Shown here piece by piece: positions 13,148 to 21,521 of a DNA stretch of 63,329 nt. Below the pieces are notes generated by a model that saw only the letters and a list, made by a program, of their open reading frames with translations, was not told where the DNA came from and did not search any database. Every line of letters starts with the position of its first letter. Position 1 is the first letter of the stretch. Source of the DNA: Treponema sp. (GTDB lineage Bacteria; Spirochaetota; Spirochaetia; Treponematales; Treponemataceae); the NCBI GenBank assembly GCA_022510905.1, contig JAFLSN010000014.1:1-63329 (forward strand). The letters are read 5' to 3'. The translations under genes were made by a program, and so were the position numbers.

Positions 13148-15447
13148 TATTTCTTTTTCTTGTTCTTTTTCTTGCCGTCGGACAAACTTTCCGCCTCCTG
13201 CGGATTGTAGTTGTATACTTTCTTTGAAAACATAGCCTCAAGATAGCCGTCTATCTCCTCCCACTGGTCTTTGGAACCGGCATAATAAATCTTTGGATCT
13301 TTAATGCGGATATTAATGAACGCTCTCTTTCTGAAGGATGTGACGCTCACGGGAATTGCTATGCTTTCAAGTGACGAGCAGTCCGCAAGCATATTACCGT
13401 AGATTACCGTGACCCCCTCGGGAATCGTGATGGTCTCAAGCGACGTGCAGCCACTGAACGCAGAATCGCCTATTTCCGTGACCCCATCGGGAATCGTGAT
13501 GCTCTTAAGCGACGCGCAGCCTCGGAACGCACCTACGCCGATTGTGGTCACACCGGCGGGAATCGTTACGCTCGCAAGCGACCAGCACCCTCTGAACGCA
13601 TCGCTGCCGATTGTGGTCACACCATCGGGAATCGTGATGCTCTTAAGCGCCGTGCAGCCACTGAACGCACCTCCGCCGATTGTGGTCACGCCGGCGGGAA
13701 TCGTTACGCTCTCAAGCGACGTGCAGCCTTCGAAACCCATTATTAAACTCCCTCCCCCTATTCCCGTGATCCCCTCGGGAAGCGTGATGCTCTTAAGCGA
13801 CTTGCAGTCTTTGAATGTTAGGCTTTTTTCGATTCCAAAGTTTATCATCTCTGATAAATCAAGCGCCACAGGTTTTTCAGTTAATGTGAGAGCTCTTAGT
13901 ATAGCATATTCATTATATGCATTATGTGGCTCAGAATACGGTTCAAAGCCGCCGATTTTAACCGTTCCGTTATGGCTGCCCGCTTCAAGGACTTTGAGTG
14001 CCTTGTACACGGGCATGGCGTCGGTCGGCAGCACGGAAATCTTTTGGCTTCCGGCGTTCTCCACGGAGATGTAAATCTTGTCCGTGTCGGCGTTGCCCAC
14101 GGGAACGTCGGAGATTATCAGAAATGGTAAAGTGTTATTTTTTTCATCCTTGTTGTCGCTGGAAATTTTAAAGCCTGCGTACCTCTTGTCGGATTTCACA
14201 TACAGCGTGTAGGGCTTCTTTGCTATGGTCTTTTTGTTAGCGTCGAGCAGCATCACGGTGAACTGGTATTCTTTATATTTTCTCGGGTTCGCCCTTCTTT
14301 GTCTTTCATACCATGGGTCCTTGTATTCATCCTCGTTCGCCCATTTGAGCCAGTGGTCGCCGGGGATGTCGTCCGCATACGTCCATGGGAAGCCGTTCAT
14401 CTTGTCGCCCCAGATCTTGCTCTCAGGGATTTTACGCATCGCGTCCATAAGCTCTGCGGCAATCTTGGCATTCTCCACGCCGCTTGTCTGCAGCAGGTAC
14501 GGCGCGCCCAGCAGGAATGACATGGTTTTGTTCGCATAGTCCTTCTCCCTAAGCGCAAGCGGCGCTATGTCGGTGAAGTAGCGCACCTCGAACTCGGGCG
14601 GGTTCGCCGCGATAAGCCCCGCCGCCTCCAAAAGAAGCTGATCCCAGTCCTTTCGCACCTTGATGAGGTTCTTGGCGTTCGCGCCGAAGTTTCCGCCCGC
14701 CACAACCGTGGCCATGTCCGCCATGCGGCTTGTGGCCTCGGAAAGGTTCCTGTCGCTCTTCTTTGCCTGAATGTAGTACGTGAGCGCCTCGATGTTTGAG
14801 CCGCCTTTTGCCGCCGCGATTCCCTTTGCCACGCTCGTCTGCGCGCTCATCTCCGCCGCCATCGCGCTCGCCGTCTGCGTGAGCCGCGCCTTAGCGTCAT
14901 CGCCCAGCGCGATTCCGTAGCCTGCCATCAGGTCGTAGGAAATCTGGTTGGCCGCCGTGCCGTCCTCCAGCGCGGAGCGGAGGCAGTTGGGAACGTTCGC
15001 GGTGGCCTTGGTCTCGCCGCTCTCTGCGTCCGTGATGCTGAACGTGAGCGCGTATGCGCCGGACTTTGCCATTATGCTCCCCGTGATGATGAGCTTCGCG
15101 CTCGTCATCTTGCCAAGCTCTATGGCGGTCTTTTCGTCAAACTCCGCGCCCTCGGAGAGCCGCTGCTCGGCCTTTACCATGTCGGCATTCTGGCGGTCGA
15201 TTACGGCAAGCCCCGAATACTGCTGGAAGTTAGTGGTGATGATGCCCTGGATGAACAGCGGAATCCAGTCCGCGCCGCCCTCAAGGTTCACCGCCTTGGG
15301 CGCGGGCACCGCGATGGACACTTTGCCGTTGTCTGCGGGCGCGGCTCCATCCGCAGATGCCTTTGCGCCCTTTGCCTTGGCAGGTCTGGCGAACGCCGCC
15401 GCACCAAGCAGCACGAGCACAGAAAATAGTGCTGTCAGTTTTTTCAT
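13147..15447 (-). CDS. Secreted CsgG/TolB-like plus BspA-type LRR protein (paralogue 2)
   Basis: 766 residues. Start ATG at 15447 is preceded by GGAGGAG; an in-frame upstream codon (15492) would add residues before the signal peptide and is not used. Same architecture as the neighbouring paralogue: Sec signal peptide ending AAAFA, basic low-complexity segment, CsgG-like domain (about 50-185), unknown middle region, and a longer LRR domain of about seven BspA-type repeats (GVTTIGSDAFRGC type). N-terminal halves are nearly identical between paralogues while LRR numbers and sequences differ, as expected for a variable binding face. The ATG overlaps the stop of the repeat-encoded leader ORF upstream (ATGA), which is the key regulatory feature of this locus. 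Confidence 0.88.
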   Translation of the reverse strand: MKKLTALFSVLVLLGAAAFARPAKAKGAKASADGAAPADNGKVSIAVPAPKAVNLEGGADWIPLFIQGIITTNFQQYSGLAVIDRQNADMVKAEQRLSEGAEFDEKTAIELGKMTSAKLIITGSIMAKSGAYALTFSITDAESGETKATANVPNCLRSALEDGTAANQISYDLMAGYGIALGDDAKARLTQTASAMAAEMSAQTSVAKGIAAAKGGSNIEALTYYIQAKKSDRNLSEATSRMADMATVVAGGNFGANAKNLIKVRKDWDQLLLEAAGLIAANPPEFEVRYFTDIAPLALREKDYANKTMSFLLGAPYLLQTSGVENAKIAAELMDAMRKIPESKIWGDKMNGFPWTYADDIPGDHWLKWANEDEYKDPWYERQRRANPRKYKEYQFTVMLLDANKKTIAKKPYTLYVKSDKRYAGFKISSDNKDEKNNTLPFLIISDVPVGNADTDKIYISVENAGSQKISVLPTDAMPVYKALKVLEAGSHNGTVKIGGFEPYSEPHNAYNEYAILRALTLTEKPVALDLSEMINFGIEKSLTFKDCKSLKSITLPEGITGIGGGSLIMGFEGCTSLESVTIPAGVTTIGGGAFSGCTALKSITIPDGVTTIGSDAFRGCWSLASVTIPAGVTTIGVGAFRGCASLKSITIPDGVTEIGDSAFSGCTSLETITIPEGVTVIYGNMLADCSSLESIAIPVSVTSFRKRAFINIRIKDPKIYYAGSKDQWEEIDGYLEAMFSKKVYNYNPQEAESLSDGKKKNKKKK

Positions 15448-15496
15448 CTTGTTTCTCCTCCGTCTGATGAAAATCTGCGGTTCCAAGACCATGCCA

Positions 15497-16566
15497 AGGA
15501 ATCCGCGAAAATACTCTTTAAGCCCAAAATCGCTCTAGGCAGGGCGTGGGGATGCTCCCGAAGGCCGAAAATGCGCTGGGGCAAGCCGTGCGCACACGCG
15601 CGAAGCCCGGAAACGCACCGGGGAAGCCATGCGCAAATGCGCGAAGCCCAAAAACGCACCGGGGAAGCCGTGCGCAAATGCGCGAAGCCCAAAAACACGC
15701 CGGGGAAGCCGTGCGCAAATGCGCGAAGCCCGGAAACACGCCGGGGAAGCCGTGCGCAAATGCGCGAAGCCACAAAACGCTCCGGGGAAGCCGTGCGCAA
15801 ATGCGCGAAGCCCAAAAACACGCAGGGGAAGCCGTGCGCATATGCGCGAAGCCACAAAACGCCCCGGGGAAGCCGTGCGCAAATGCGCGAAGCCCAAAAA
15901 CACGCAGGGGAAGCCGTGCGCAAATGCGCGAAGCCCAAAAACACGCAGGGGAAGCCGTGCGCAAATGCGAAAAGGCCGGAAACGCTCCGGGGAAGCCGTG
16001 CGCAAATGCGAAAAGGCCGGAAACGCTCCGGGGAAGCCGTGCGCATACGCGAAAAGGCCGGAAACGCTCCGGGGGAGCCGTGCGCAAATGCGCGAAGCCC
16101 AAAAACGCGCCGGGGAAGCCGTGCGCATACGCGCGAAGCCACAAAACGCTCCGGGGAAGCCATGCGCAAATGCGCGAAGCCACAAAACGCTCCGGGAAAG
16201 CCGTGCGCACACGCGCGAAGCCCGAAAACACGCCGGGGAAGCCGTGCGCACACGCGCGAAGCCCGAAAACACGCCGGGGGAGCCGTGCGCACACGCGCGA
16301 AGCCCGGAAACACGCAGGGGATGCCGTGCGCACACGCGCGAAGCCCGGAAACACGCCGGGAAAGCCGTGCGCACACGCGAAAAGCCCGGAAATGCGCCGG
16401 GCAAACCGCGAAAGTCCTTTTGAAGGCTGGAAATGCCCCGGGCAAGCAATGAAAGTTCTTTTGAAGCCCGAAAATGCTCTGGGCAGGGCGCAAAAGTTCT
16501 TTTGAAGGCCAGAAACGCCCCAGCAAAGCCGTGAAAGTTCTTTTGAAGCCCGGAAACACGCCATGG
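15497..16566. repeat. Tandem array 2: about 26 copies of a 41-bp unit
   Basis: Units of 41 bp, typically AAGCCGTGCGCAAATGCGCG followed by AAGCCC, AAAAACACG and CCGGGG. The dyad inside each unit varies on both sides together: GCGCAAATGCGC, GCGCATATGCGC, GTGCGCACACGCGC and AAAGTTCTTT. Units at the two ends are of other sub-types (AAAGTTCTTTTGAA at the 16.4-16.56 kb end, GGGGATGCTCCC at the 15.54 kb end). The array starts about 50 bp upstream of the LRR gene and lies wholly inside the phase-variable ORF. Confidence 0.92.
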
Positions 16567-16630
16567 CGGAAAAAATCCTGCGGCGCAATGCGGGTTGGGC
16601 TGTGCTGACAAACGCATGCTAGATGTGGAT

Positions 16631-16639
16631 GGGGGGGGG
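16631..16639 (-). repeat. Poly-C9 (G9 on the plus strand) slippage tract
   Basis: Nine consecutive C on the minus strand, directly after a TTA codon within the leader ORF. Tracts of this length are prone to slipped-strand mispairing. The open frame requires ten (or seven) C, so this copy is out of frame. Confidence 0.85.
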
Positions 16640-16703
16640 TAAGTCGGGTGGCTGTTCCGCACTGAGTGCGGCGCGGTGTCTGCGTGGGGAAGTCATGCCG
16701 ACA

Positions 16704-16732
16704 ATTTTATCACGAAATGCTCCCGGTGTATA
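16704..16732 (-). promoter_or_regulatory. Promoter of the array-2 leader ORF (leaderless)
   Basis: -10 TAAAAT (16704-16709), 17-bp spacer and a weak -35 TATACA (16727-16732). Seven nt separate the -10 from the ATG at 16696. A perfect 9-bp inverted repeat TTTTCCCGA/TCGGGAAAA lies just upstream (16761-16782) and could be an operator. Confidence 0.45.
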
Positions 16733-16891
16733 GGCAATTCTCTACTAAGCTGTCGGGATTTTTTCCCGATTATTCGGGAAAAGTCGGGCGTGTTCGGAGG
16801 TTTTTATGTGCGGCAAGGCGGCACACGCGCGTCCGCAGTCCTGCGAGGGACTGCGCAATCGCCGACCGATGCCGCAGAATCACGCAGGGGG

Positions 16892-17074
16892 TTATGCGGC
16901 TGCGTCCGCGCGGCCTTCCTTTATGGTGTCCGCCATGTCCTTCCTGAACTGCGCCATATCGGTGGCTGGCCTGCTTCCGAACTTGTATTGCATATTCATC
17001 ACAAAAGAGGAAGATTCTGTCAGCGACTCCTCGGGCAGGGCGCGAACCTGTTCTTTCAGAAAATCATAAGACAC
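16892..17074 (-). CDS. Small antitoxin-like protein (DUF2281-like), orphan
   Basis: 60 residues from a GTG at 17074 with a good GAGGAGG site 5 nt upstream. The pattern SYDFLKEQVRALPEESL followed by a short hydrophobic stretch and a basic/acidic tail resembles DUF2281-type antitoxin or Phd-like N-terminal segments (typically LPEExLxEVxDFVxFL). No toxin gene follows on the same strand, so the assignment is by resemblance only. It might equally be an unrelated small regulator. Transcription direction is towards the array-2 locus, whose promoter lies 160 bp downstream. Confidence 0.5.
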   Translation of the reverse strand: MSYDFLKEQVRALPEESLTESSSFVMNMQYKFGSRPATDMAQFRKDMADTIKEGRADAAA

Positions 17075-17156
17075 AGACACCTCCTCAAATCTCAGCACGG
17101 ATTTTCATTCCGCTTAATCAGTGTACCGCGGTTTTGCGGCACGGCAAGGACAGCGT

Positions 17157-17185
17157 TTGCCGTTTTCTGCGTTTTGCGGTATAGT
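17157..17185 (+). promoter_or_regulatory. Promoter of the HdeD-like gene
   Basis: -35 TTGCCG (17157-17162), 17-bp spacer, -10 TATAGT (17180-17185). The leader is about 50 nt and carries a GGAGGAG ribosome site before ATG 17243. Confidence 0.7.
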
Positions 17186-17242
17186 CTTACTTGCAATCAT
17201 TTTTGATTCGCGAACTCATTTTTTACATCTTGGAGGAGCTTT

Positions 17243-17791
17243 ATGAGAACCAGCTCAAAAATCTACATGGTGCTCTCGGGAGTGCTGCTTGTAGTCCTTG
17301 GGATTATCTGCCTTTGCAACACCTGGGAGACAATCTTTTCGCTCGCGTGGCTCATGGGAATTTTCGCGTTTGTCACGGGCATCGCGGCCCTGATGTTCTA
17401 CATTGCGGTGGGGCGCTCGCTCGCCGGGCGCAGCGGAATCCTTCTTACCGCAATCATGGACATCCTGACAGGAATCCTGTTTTTGGCAAACCCGCTGGTG
17501 GTGGCGGGGATGCTGCCGATTTTATTCGCCTTCTGGACGCTGTTCGGCGGAATCAACATCGCAATCCGCTCGTTCGACTTCAAGCAGGTGGGGTACCCGC
17601 TCTGGTGGCTCATCCTCATCATGGGGATTGCGGGGGCGGCGTTCGGCGTGTGCGCCCTGACCAGCCCGGTTGTGGGCGCGGTGACAATCACAATCCTTGT
17701 GGGAATCGCTCTCATTCTGCGCGGCGTGGCCTATTTTGTGGAGGTCGCGGGAATCAATAAATTCGAGAAAATTCTGGCGGAAAATCTTTAG
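17243..17791 (+). CDS. HdeD-like (DUF308) membrane protein
   Basis: 182 residues with six hydrophobic helices in three pairs (about 9-28, 33-55, 65-85, 92-110, 118-140 and 145-165), the pattern of the DUF308/HdeD family. HdeD contributes to acid resistance in E. coli; elsewhere the family has no firm role, and a stress-linked inner-membrane function is only an inference. Good ribosome site (GGAGGAG) and own promoter. Flanking genes are not related, so it is probably monocistronic. Confidence 0.85.
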   Translation: MRTSSKIYMVLSGVLLVVLGIICLCNTWETIFSLAWLMGIFAFVTGIAALMFYIAVGRSLAGRSGILLTAIMDILTGILFLANPLVVAGMLPILFAFWTLFGGINIAIRSFDFKQVGYPLWWLILIMGIAGAAFGVCALTSPVVGAVTITILVGIALILRGVAYFVEVAGINKFEKILAENL

Positions 17792-17927
17792 GTTGTGCGC
17801 GGGGCAAGGCTGAAAAATCCGCCTGAGTCCCGTGAGAGCTGCGGGCCTTGCTGCCTGCGGCGCTGGAACTGTGTTTCTATTCTGCGCCGGCCCTTGAAAC
17901 GATGCCGGCTGTGCCTGAGAGCATGTT

Positions 17928-18143
17928 TCATTCCGCTCCCGCCTCGTAGAGATCTTTTGGGTGCACACGTGCGGTCACGTTTACGCTGGCGTTTTTTTTC
18001 GCCGTCAGACACCGCGCACGTGAATGCGTATGCGCCGGGCCCATGGGCACGGTGGCAGTTGCAAACGCGCTGTCCGCGACTGAAATCAGCACCCCGCCAG
18101 TCTTGCCCTTCCATTCGTATGCGAGCGGCTTTGCGTCAACCAT
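17928..18143 (-). pseudogene. Remnant of an Ig-like-domain surface protein
   Basis: Read on the minus strand with two frame changes, the sequence gives LAYEWKGKTGGVLISVADS, then GAYAFTCAVSDGEK, then NASVNVTARVHPKDLYEAGAE and a stop. This is the pattern of the last strands of an Ig/PKD-like domain. One shift lies in an A8 run (the T8 near 17993-18000 on the plus strand), the other near a GGGCCCGG. The 5' part is missing and replaced by a dispersed repeat (18155-18232). The gene is therefore dead unless both shifts are sequencing errors. Confidence 0.5.
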
Positions 18144-18154
18144 GCCGCCGGCCG

Positions 18155-18232
18155 CAAATCAACACATCCCCGACACAAAAGCAAGAGCCAGCTTTGCAGA
18201 AGCACGGTATGTATCCTTTCTGCACGAATCGA
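18155..18232 (+). repeat. Dispersed hairpin repeat, copy 1 (short form)
   Basis: Starts AAATCAACACATCCCC, contains GCTTTGCAGAAGCACGG and ends CTTTCTGCACGAATC. This is the short form of a family found at least ten times in the window. It abuts the broken 5' end of the Ig-like remnant. Confidence 0.7.
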
Positions 18233-18242
18233 CCGGTGGACA

Positions 18243-18278
18243 TAAAAAAACGCCACCCGAATGACATCGGGCGGCGCT
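18243..18278 (-). terminator. Rho-independent terminator of the ABC ATPase gene
   Basis: Minus strand: stem GCGCCGCCCGA / TTCGGGTGGCG around TGTCA, followed by seven T. It lies about 140 nt after the stop codon. A second stem (ACGGAAGC/GCTTCCGT, about 18364-18406) precedes it. Confidence 0.8.
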
Positions 18279-18417
18279 CCGCATAAATGGCCATGCACAA
18301 GTTTTCCATGCCACAGCCCCATGCATTCTGTTGGGTCTGCGCACACCACGTACCTGCAAGAACGGAAGCACGCTCAATATTTATGCACCAAAGCTTCCGT
18401 TCAGCGCTGTTCCTGCG

Positions 18418-19623
18418 TTACGAATTTGCGGCGGCATCTCCCTGGATTTTGTCGTATCCCACGGCACCTGTAAGCGGATTCACAAGCCATGGCGCGTCAA
18501 TTTTTTCGCAAAGGTTCTTTTCTTCGTCCAGATCTTCAGGGCATTTCGCAAAGAACTTGCACCGACTCATGTCAGGAGAAAAGTTTACAGTTTCACCAAG
18601 TTTGAACGAGGCTTTTGTTGAAGCCTGAACACGGGCTATAATGCTCTGTCCTTTGTTGGTGGACAGGAACAGATGCGTTTCGGCACCGAGCGGTTCCTTG
18701 TTAGTAACCTTCATCTGCATGTTGTTGTTTGCCGCAGGTGCAGCCTGGTACGCCAAGTCTTCTGGACGCACACCAAAATACACTTCCCTGCCAACATGGT
18801 CTTTCAGGAACGCCTGCTGTTCCGGTGTGGGCACCAGCTCAAAAGAGCCTTCATCCGCCACAACCTGGTCGCCTTTCTTTTTTAGCGTTACCGTAAGGAA
18901 GTTCATTGGCGGTGAACCAATAAATCCTGCCACAAATTTGTTGATAGGATGATTGTACAGGTAAAGCGGCTCGCCTATCTGCTGCACATGCCCGTCTTTC
19001 ATAACCACGATTTTTGTACCCATCGTCATGGCTTCAATCTGGTCATGGGTAACATAAATCATTGTGGCCTGAAGGCGCTGGTGCAAGGCCGCGATTTCAC
19101 CACGCATGGTAACGCGGAGCTTTGCGTCGAGGTTGGAAAGAGGTTCGTCAAACAGGAATACTTTGGGGTTGCGCACGATTGCACGGCCTACCGCCACACG
19201 CTGGCGCTGACCGCCGGAAAGAGCCTTGGGTTTGCGGTCGAGATACTGTACCAGTCCCAGAATGTTTGCGGCCTCGTCAACGCGGCGTTTGATCTCAGCC
19301 TTGTCCATCTTGCGGATTTTAAGGCCGAACGCCATGTTGTCGAACACTGTCATGTGCGGATACAAGGCATAATTCTGGAACACCATCGCGATGTTCCTGT
19401 CTTTTGGAGGAACGTCATTCATGAGCTCGCCGTCGATATACAGCTCGCCTTCGCTGATGTCTTCCAGACCTGCGACCATGCGGAGAGTCGTTGACTTTCC
19501 GCAGCCAGAAGGACCTACGAACACACAGAATTCGCGGTCTTCAATCGTGATGTTGGCGTTCTGCACGGCACGAACATTGCCGTCGTAGATTTTGCCAATA
19601 CCTTTGAGTTCTACTTTTGCCAA
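18418..19623 (-). CDS. ugpC: Sugar ABC transporter ATP-binding protein (UgpC/MsmX family)
   Basis: 401-residue ATPase that energises carbohydrate or glycerol-3-phosphate importers at the inner membrane. Walker [10 protein letters not shown] (37-45), Q-loop [11 protein letters not shown], signature [10 protein letters not shown] (about 134), Walker [15 protein letters not shown]-loop VTHD, then the C-terminal OB/regulatory domain of the MalK type. No permease or binding-protein genes adjoin, so it may serve several importers, as MsmX does in Bacillus. Start codon is TTG (19623), supported by GGGAGG six bases upstream and family alignment (MAKVELKGI). Promoter and terminator are both visible. 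Confidence 0.92.
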   Translation of the reverse strand: MAKVELKGIGKIYDGNVRAVQNANITIEDREFCVFVGPSGCGKSTTLRMVAGLEDISEGELYIDGELMNDVPPKDRNIAMVFQNYALYPHMTVFDNMAFGLKIRKMDKAEIKRRVDEAANILGLVQYLDRKPKALSGGQRQRVAVGRAIVRNPKVFLFDEPLSNLDAKLRVTMRGEIAALHQRLQATMIYVTHDQIEAMTMGTKIVVMKDGHVQQIGEPLYLYNHPINKFVAGFIGSPPMNFLTVTLKKKGDQVVADEGSFELVPTPEQQAFLKDHVGREVYFGVRPEDLAYQAAPAANNNMQMKVTNKEPLGAETHLFLSTNKGQSIIARVQASTKASFKLGETVNFSPDMSRCKFFAKCPEDLDEEKNLCEKIDAPWLVNPLTGAVGYDKIQGDAAANS

Positions 19624-19657
19624 TTTTGGCCTCCCATAGGGGTTATATTATGGATTC

Positions 19658-19686
19658 AGTATAAACCCGCCGCCGCAAGAAGTCAA
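19658..19686 (-). promoter_or_regulatory. Promoter of the ABC ATPase gene
   Basis: -35 TTGACT (19681-19686), 17-bp spacer, -10 TATACT (19658-19663). The -35 lies about 13 bp past the end of a dispersed repeat (copy 2) in the same orientation. The leader is about 30 nt. Confidence 0.75.
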
Positions 19687-19698
19687 ATATTTTTTTTG

Positions 19699-19945
19699 AT
19701 TCGTGCGGAATGATACATACCGGGCTTCTGCGAAGCCAGCCCCTCGCCTGACGCTGTGATGCAAGCAGAGGCGAAATGAACGTTTGAAATCAGCGTAGAA
19801 ATATCGCTGCCGATTTTAACTTCGAGTTTTTTTAAACCCGGCTATTTACTGCACCACCTTCAATAAAGCAACACACCCGGCAAAGGCTAAAGGCTTCTTT
19901 ATCACTGTTCCAGAAAATCACACTCACCTTCTGCATCAGGCTGCG
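19699..19945 (-). repeat. Dispersed hairpin repeat, copy 2 (long form)
   Basis: Minus strand contains GTGATTTTCTGGAACAGTGA and CTTTAGCCTTTGCCGGGTGT. It then shows GGCTTCGCAGAAGCCCGG and ends TTCCGCACGAATC. The same blocks occur in the same order in the copies near 46 and 61 kb. It fills the gap between the ABC ATPase promoter and the pdp gene. Confidence 0.75.
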
Positions 19946-20098
19946 TTGATTTTACGGAGGAACGCGGCAAAAGCCATGCAAAAGCAGCACGGCAAAAAGC
20001 CGGACAGCCAGGCGCAGAACCGGAACCAAAAATTCATTCCACGAGTCATGCCATGCCGAAAAATTGTTTGACAAGCTGATTTCCATGGGACAATGCCC

Positions 20099-20127
20099 TA
20101 GCAACTTTTTTGCGTCTGCGATATACT
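20099..20127 (+). promoter_or_regulatory. Putative pdp promoter
   Basis: -10 TATACT (20122-20127) with TAGCAA (20099-20104) 17 bp upstream. The leader would be about 50 nt, with AAGGTGG before ATG 20184. Confidence 0.5.
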
Positions 20128-20183
20128 GGTTTTGTGTTGTACTTTGTGCACAGAAACACGCAGACACAATGCAAGGTGGCCTT

Positions 20184-21521
20184 ATGCGAGCAGCTGACAT
20201 AATCATAAAAAAACGGGGCACAGCCATACATTCGGGTGAGGCGCTTTCAAAAGAGGAAATAGACTTTTTGGTAAACGGCTACGTTTCAGGAGCCATTCCG
20301 GATTACCAGATGTCAGCGTTTCTGATGGCCGTGTACTTCAACGGCATGACTTTCGAAGAAACGGGCTTTCTCACCGCCGCCATGCTCCATTCGGGAGATA
20401 CAATCAACCTGCACGGTTCCAGGAACGAAGCGGCAGGACTGCACGGCCCGTTCGTAGACAAGCATTCCACAGGCGGCGTGGGCGACAAAATCAGCCTGCC
20501 GCTGGCTCCGATAGCAGCCTCGTGCGGCGTGCAGATCCCGATGATGAGCGGACGCGGGCTAGGACACACAGGCGGCACACTTGACAAGCTTGAAAGTCTT
20601 GCAGGCTACAATGTACATATGCCACCAGAAAAGTTTGCGGAGCTGATAGCCAAAACGGGCTTTGCCATGATAGGCCAGTCCGAACGCATTGTGCCGGCCG
20701 ACCGCAAAATGTACGCGCTCCGTGATGTGACCGGCACAGTGGAAAGCATTCCGCTCATAACGGCCAGCATACTTTCAAAAAAAGTTGCGGAAGGAAGCGA
20801 CGCCCTGGTTTTCGATGTAAAATACGGACTAGGCGCATTCATGAAATCCGAAGAAGACGCGGAACGGCTTGCAACTTCGCTGGTCAAAACGGCACAGGCC
20901 ATGGGAAAACAGGCGGTTGCACTGCTCACTGCCATGGACAGTCCCCTCGGCTTTAAAACCGGCAATTACCTTGAAGTGGAAGAAGCGCTGGAGTGCCTGC
21001 AGGGACACGGCCCCTCAGACATCATGGAGCTCACGCTCGCGCTCGGAAGCCACATGCTGGTGCTGGGTGGCAAAGCGAAAAACATTTCAGAAGGGCGCGA
21101 ACTCTGCATGCAGGCGGTTGATTCAGGAGCCGCCCTGCAAACCTTCCTGCAAAACATCCGCGACCAGGGAGCCAATCCAGACAAACTCCTTGAGGAACAA
21201 GGAAAACGAAGGTCTCCGCACCACCATGTGCTTACCGCCCGAACAGACGGGTTCCTTGCCGTTGACGCATACAAAACAGGCATCGCATGCATCGGCCTCG
21301 GAGTAGGCCGCAACAAGACCACCGACACGGTAAGCGCAGATGCCGGAATAATCTTTGCAAAACGGCAGGGCGATTTTGTGCACGCAGGCGAAAAGCTCAT
21401 GGACGTATACGGACGCGATGAAGCTGCGCTAGAATCAGGCTGTGCCGCGCTTTCAGATGCCGTTACCTACCTGCAGTCTGCGCCCGAAGCAAAAAAACTC
21501 ATTCTAAAGGAAATAAGCTAG
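20184..21521 (+). CDS. pdp: Pyrimidine-nucleoside phosphorylase
   Basis: Cytoplasmic phosphorylase that splits uridine, deoxyuridine or thymidine into base and (deoxy)ribose-1-phosphate. 445 residues. Family motifs in order: MRAADIIIKKR, IPDYQMSAFLMAVYFNGM, DKHSTGGVGD (phosphate binding), MSGRGLGHTGGTLDKLE (the thymidine/pyrimidine phosphorylase signature), ALRDVTGTV and VKYGLGAFM. The start at 20184 is chosen because it has AAGGTGG seven bases upstream and matches the family N-terminus; the frame is open 40 codons further upstream. The stop TAG shares a base with the GTG start of recJ, so the two are coupled. Confidence 0.93.
   Translation: MRAADIIIKKRGTAIHSGEALSKEEIDFLVNGYVSGAIPDYQMSAFLMAVYFNGMTFEETGFLTAAMLHSGDTINLHGSRNEAAGLHGPFVDKHSTGGVGDKISLPLAPIAASCGVQIPMMSGRGLGHTGGTLDKLESLAGYNVHMPPEKFAELIAKTGFAMIGQSERIVPADRKMYALRDVTGTVESIPLITASILSKKVAEGSDALVFDVKYGLGAFMKSEEDAERLATSLVKTAQAMGKQAVALLTAMDSPLGFKTGNYLEVEEALECLQGHGPSDIMELTLALGSHMLVLGGKAKNISEGRELCMQAVDSGAALQTFLQNIRDQGANPDKLLEEQGKRRSPHHHVLTARTDGFLAVDAYKTGIACIGLGVGRNKTTDTVSADAGIIFAKRQGDFVHAGEKLMDVYGRDEAALESGCAALSDAVTYLQSAPEAKKLILKEIS

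Larger units (their letters stand above)
15444..16696 (-). pseudogene. Phase-variable leader ORF, OFF in this sequence (poly-C9)
   Basis: From ATG 16696 (7 nt after a TAAAAT box) the frame reads 25 codons, reaches TTA followed by nine C (16631-16639), and hits a TAG four codons later. Adding one C gives a frame open for 417 residues, through all of array 2, ending in TGA at 15446-15444. That stop overlaps the LRR gene start as ATGA. Because the unit is 41 bp, translation cycles through three frames. It produces a 41-residue super-repeat of three similar 13-14-residue peptides rich in Arg, Ala, Phe, Gly and Pro. No signal peptide is seen. I infer a contingency locus controlling the LRR operon by translational coupling or polarity; the protein itself may matter little. 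Its twin at 39190-40530 is in frame. Confidence 0.6.

Noticed and set aside
15497..16566. CRISPR array
   Set aside because: Regular 41-bp period, but units are contiguous with no unique spacers, and no cas genes are near.
16892..17074. Complete toxin-antitoxin module
   Set aside because: Only an antitoxin-like small gene is seen; the sequence after it encodes no toxin.
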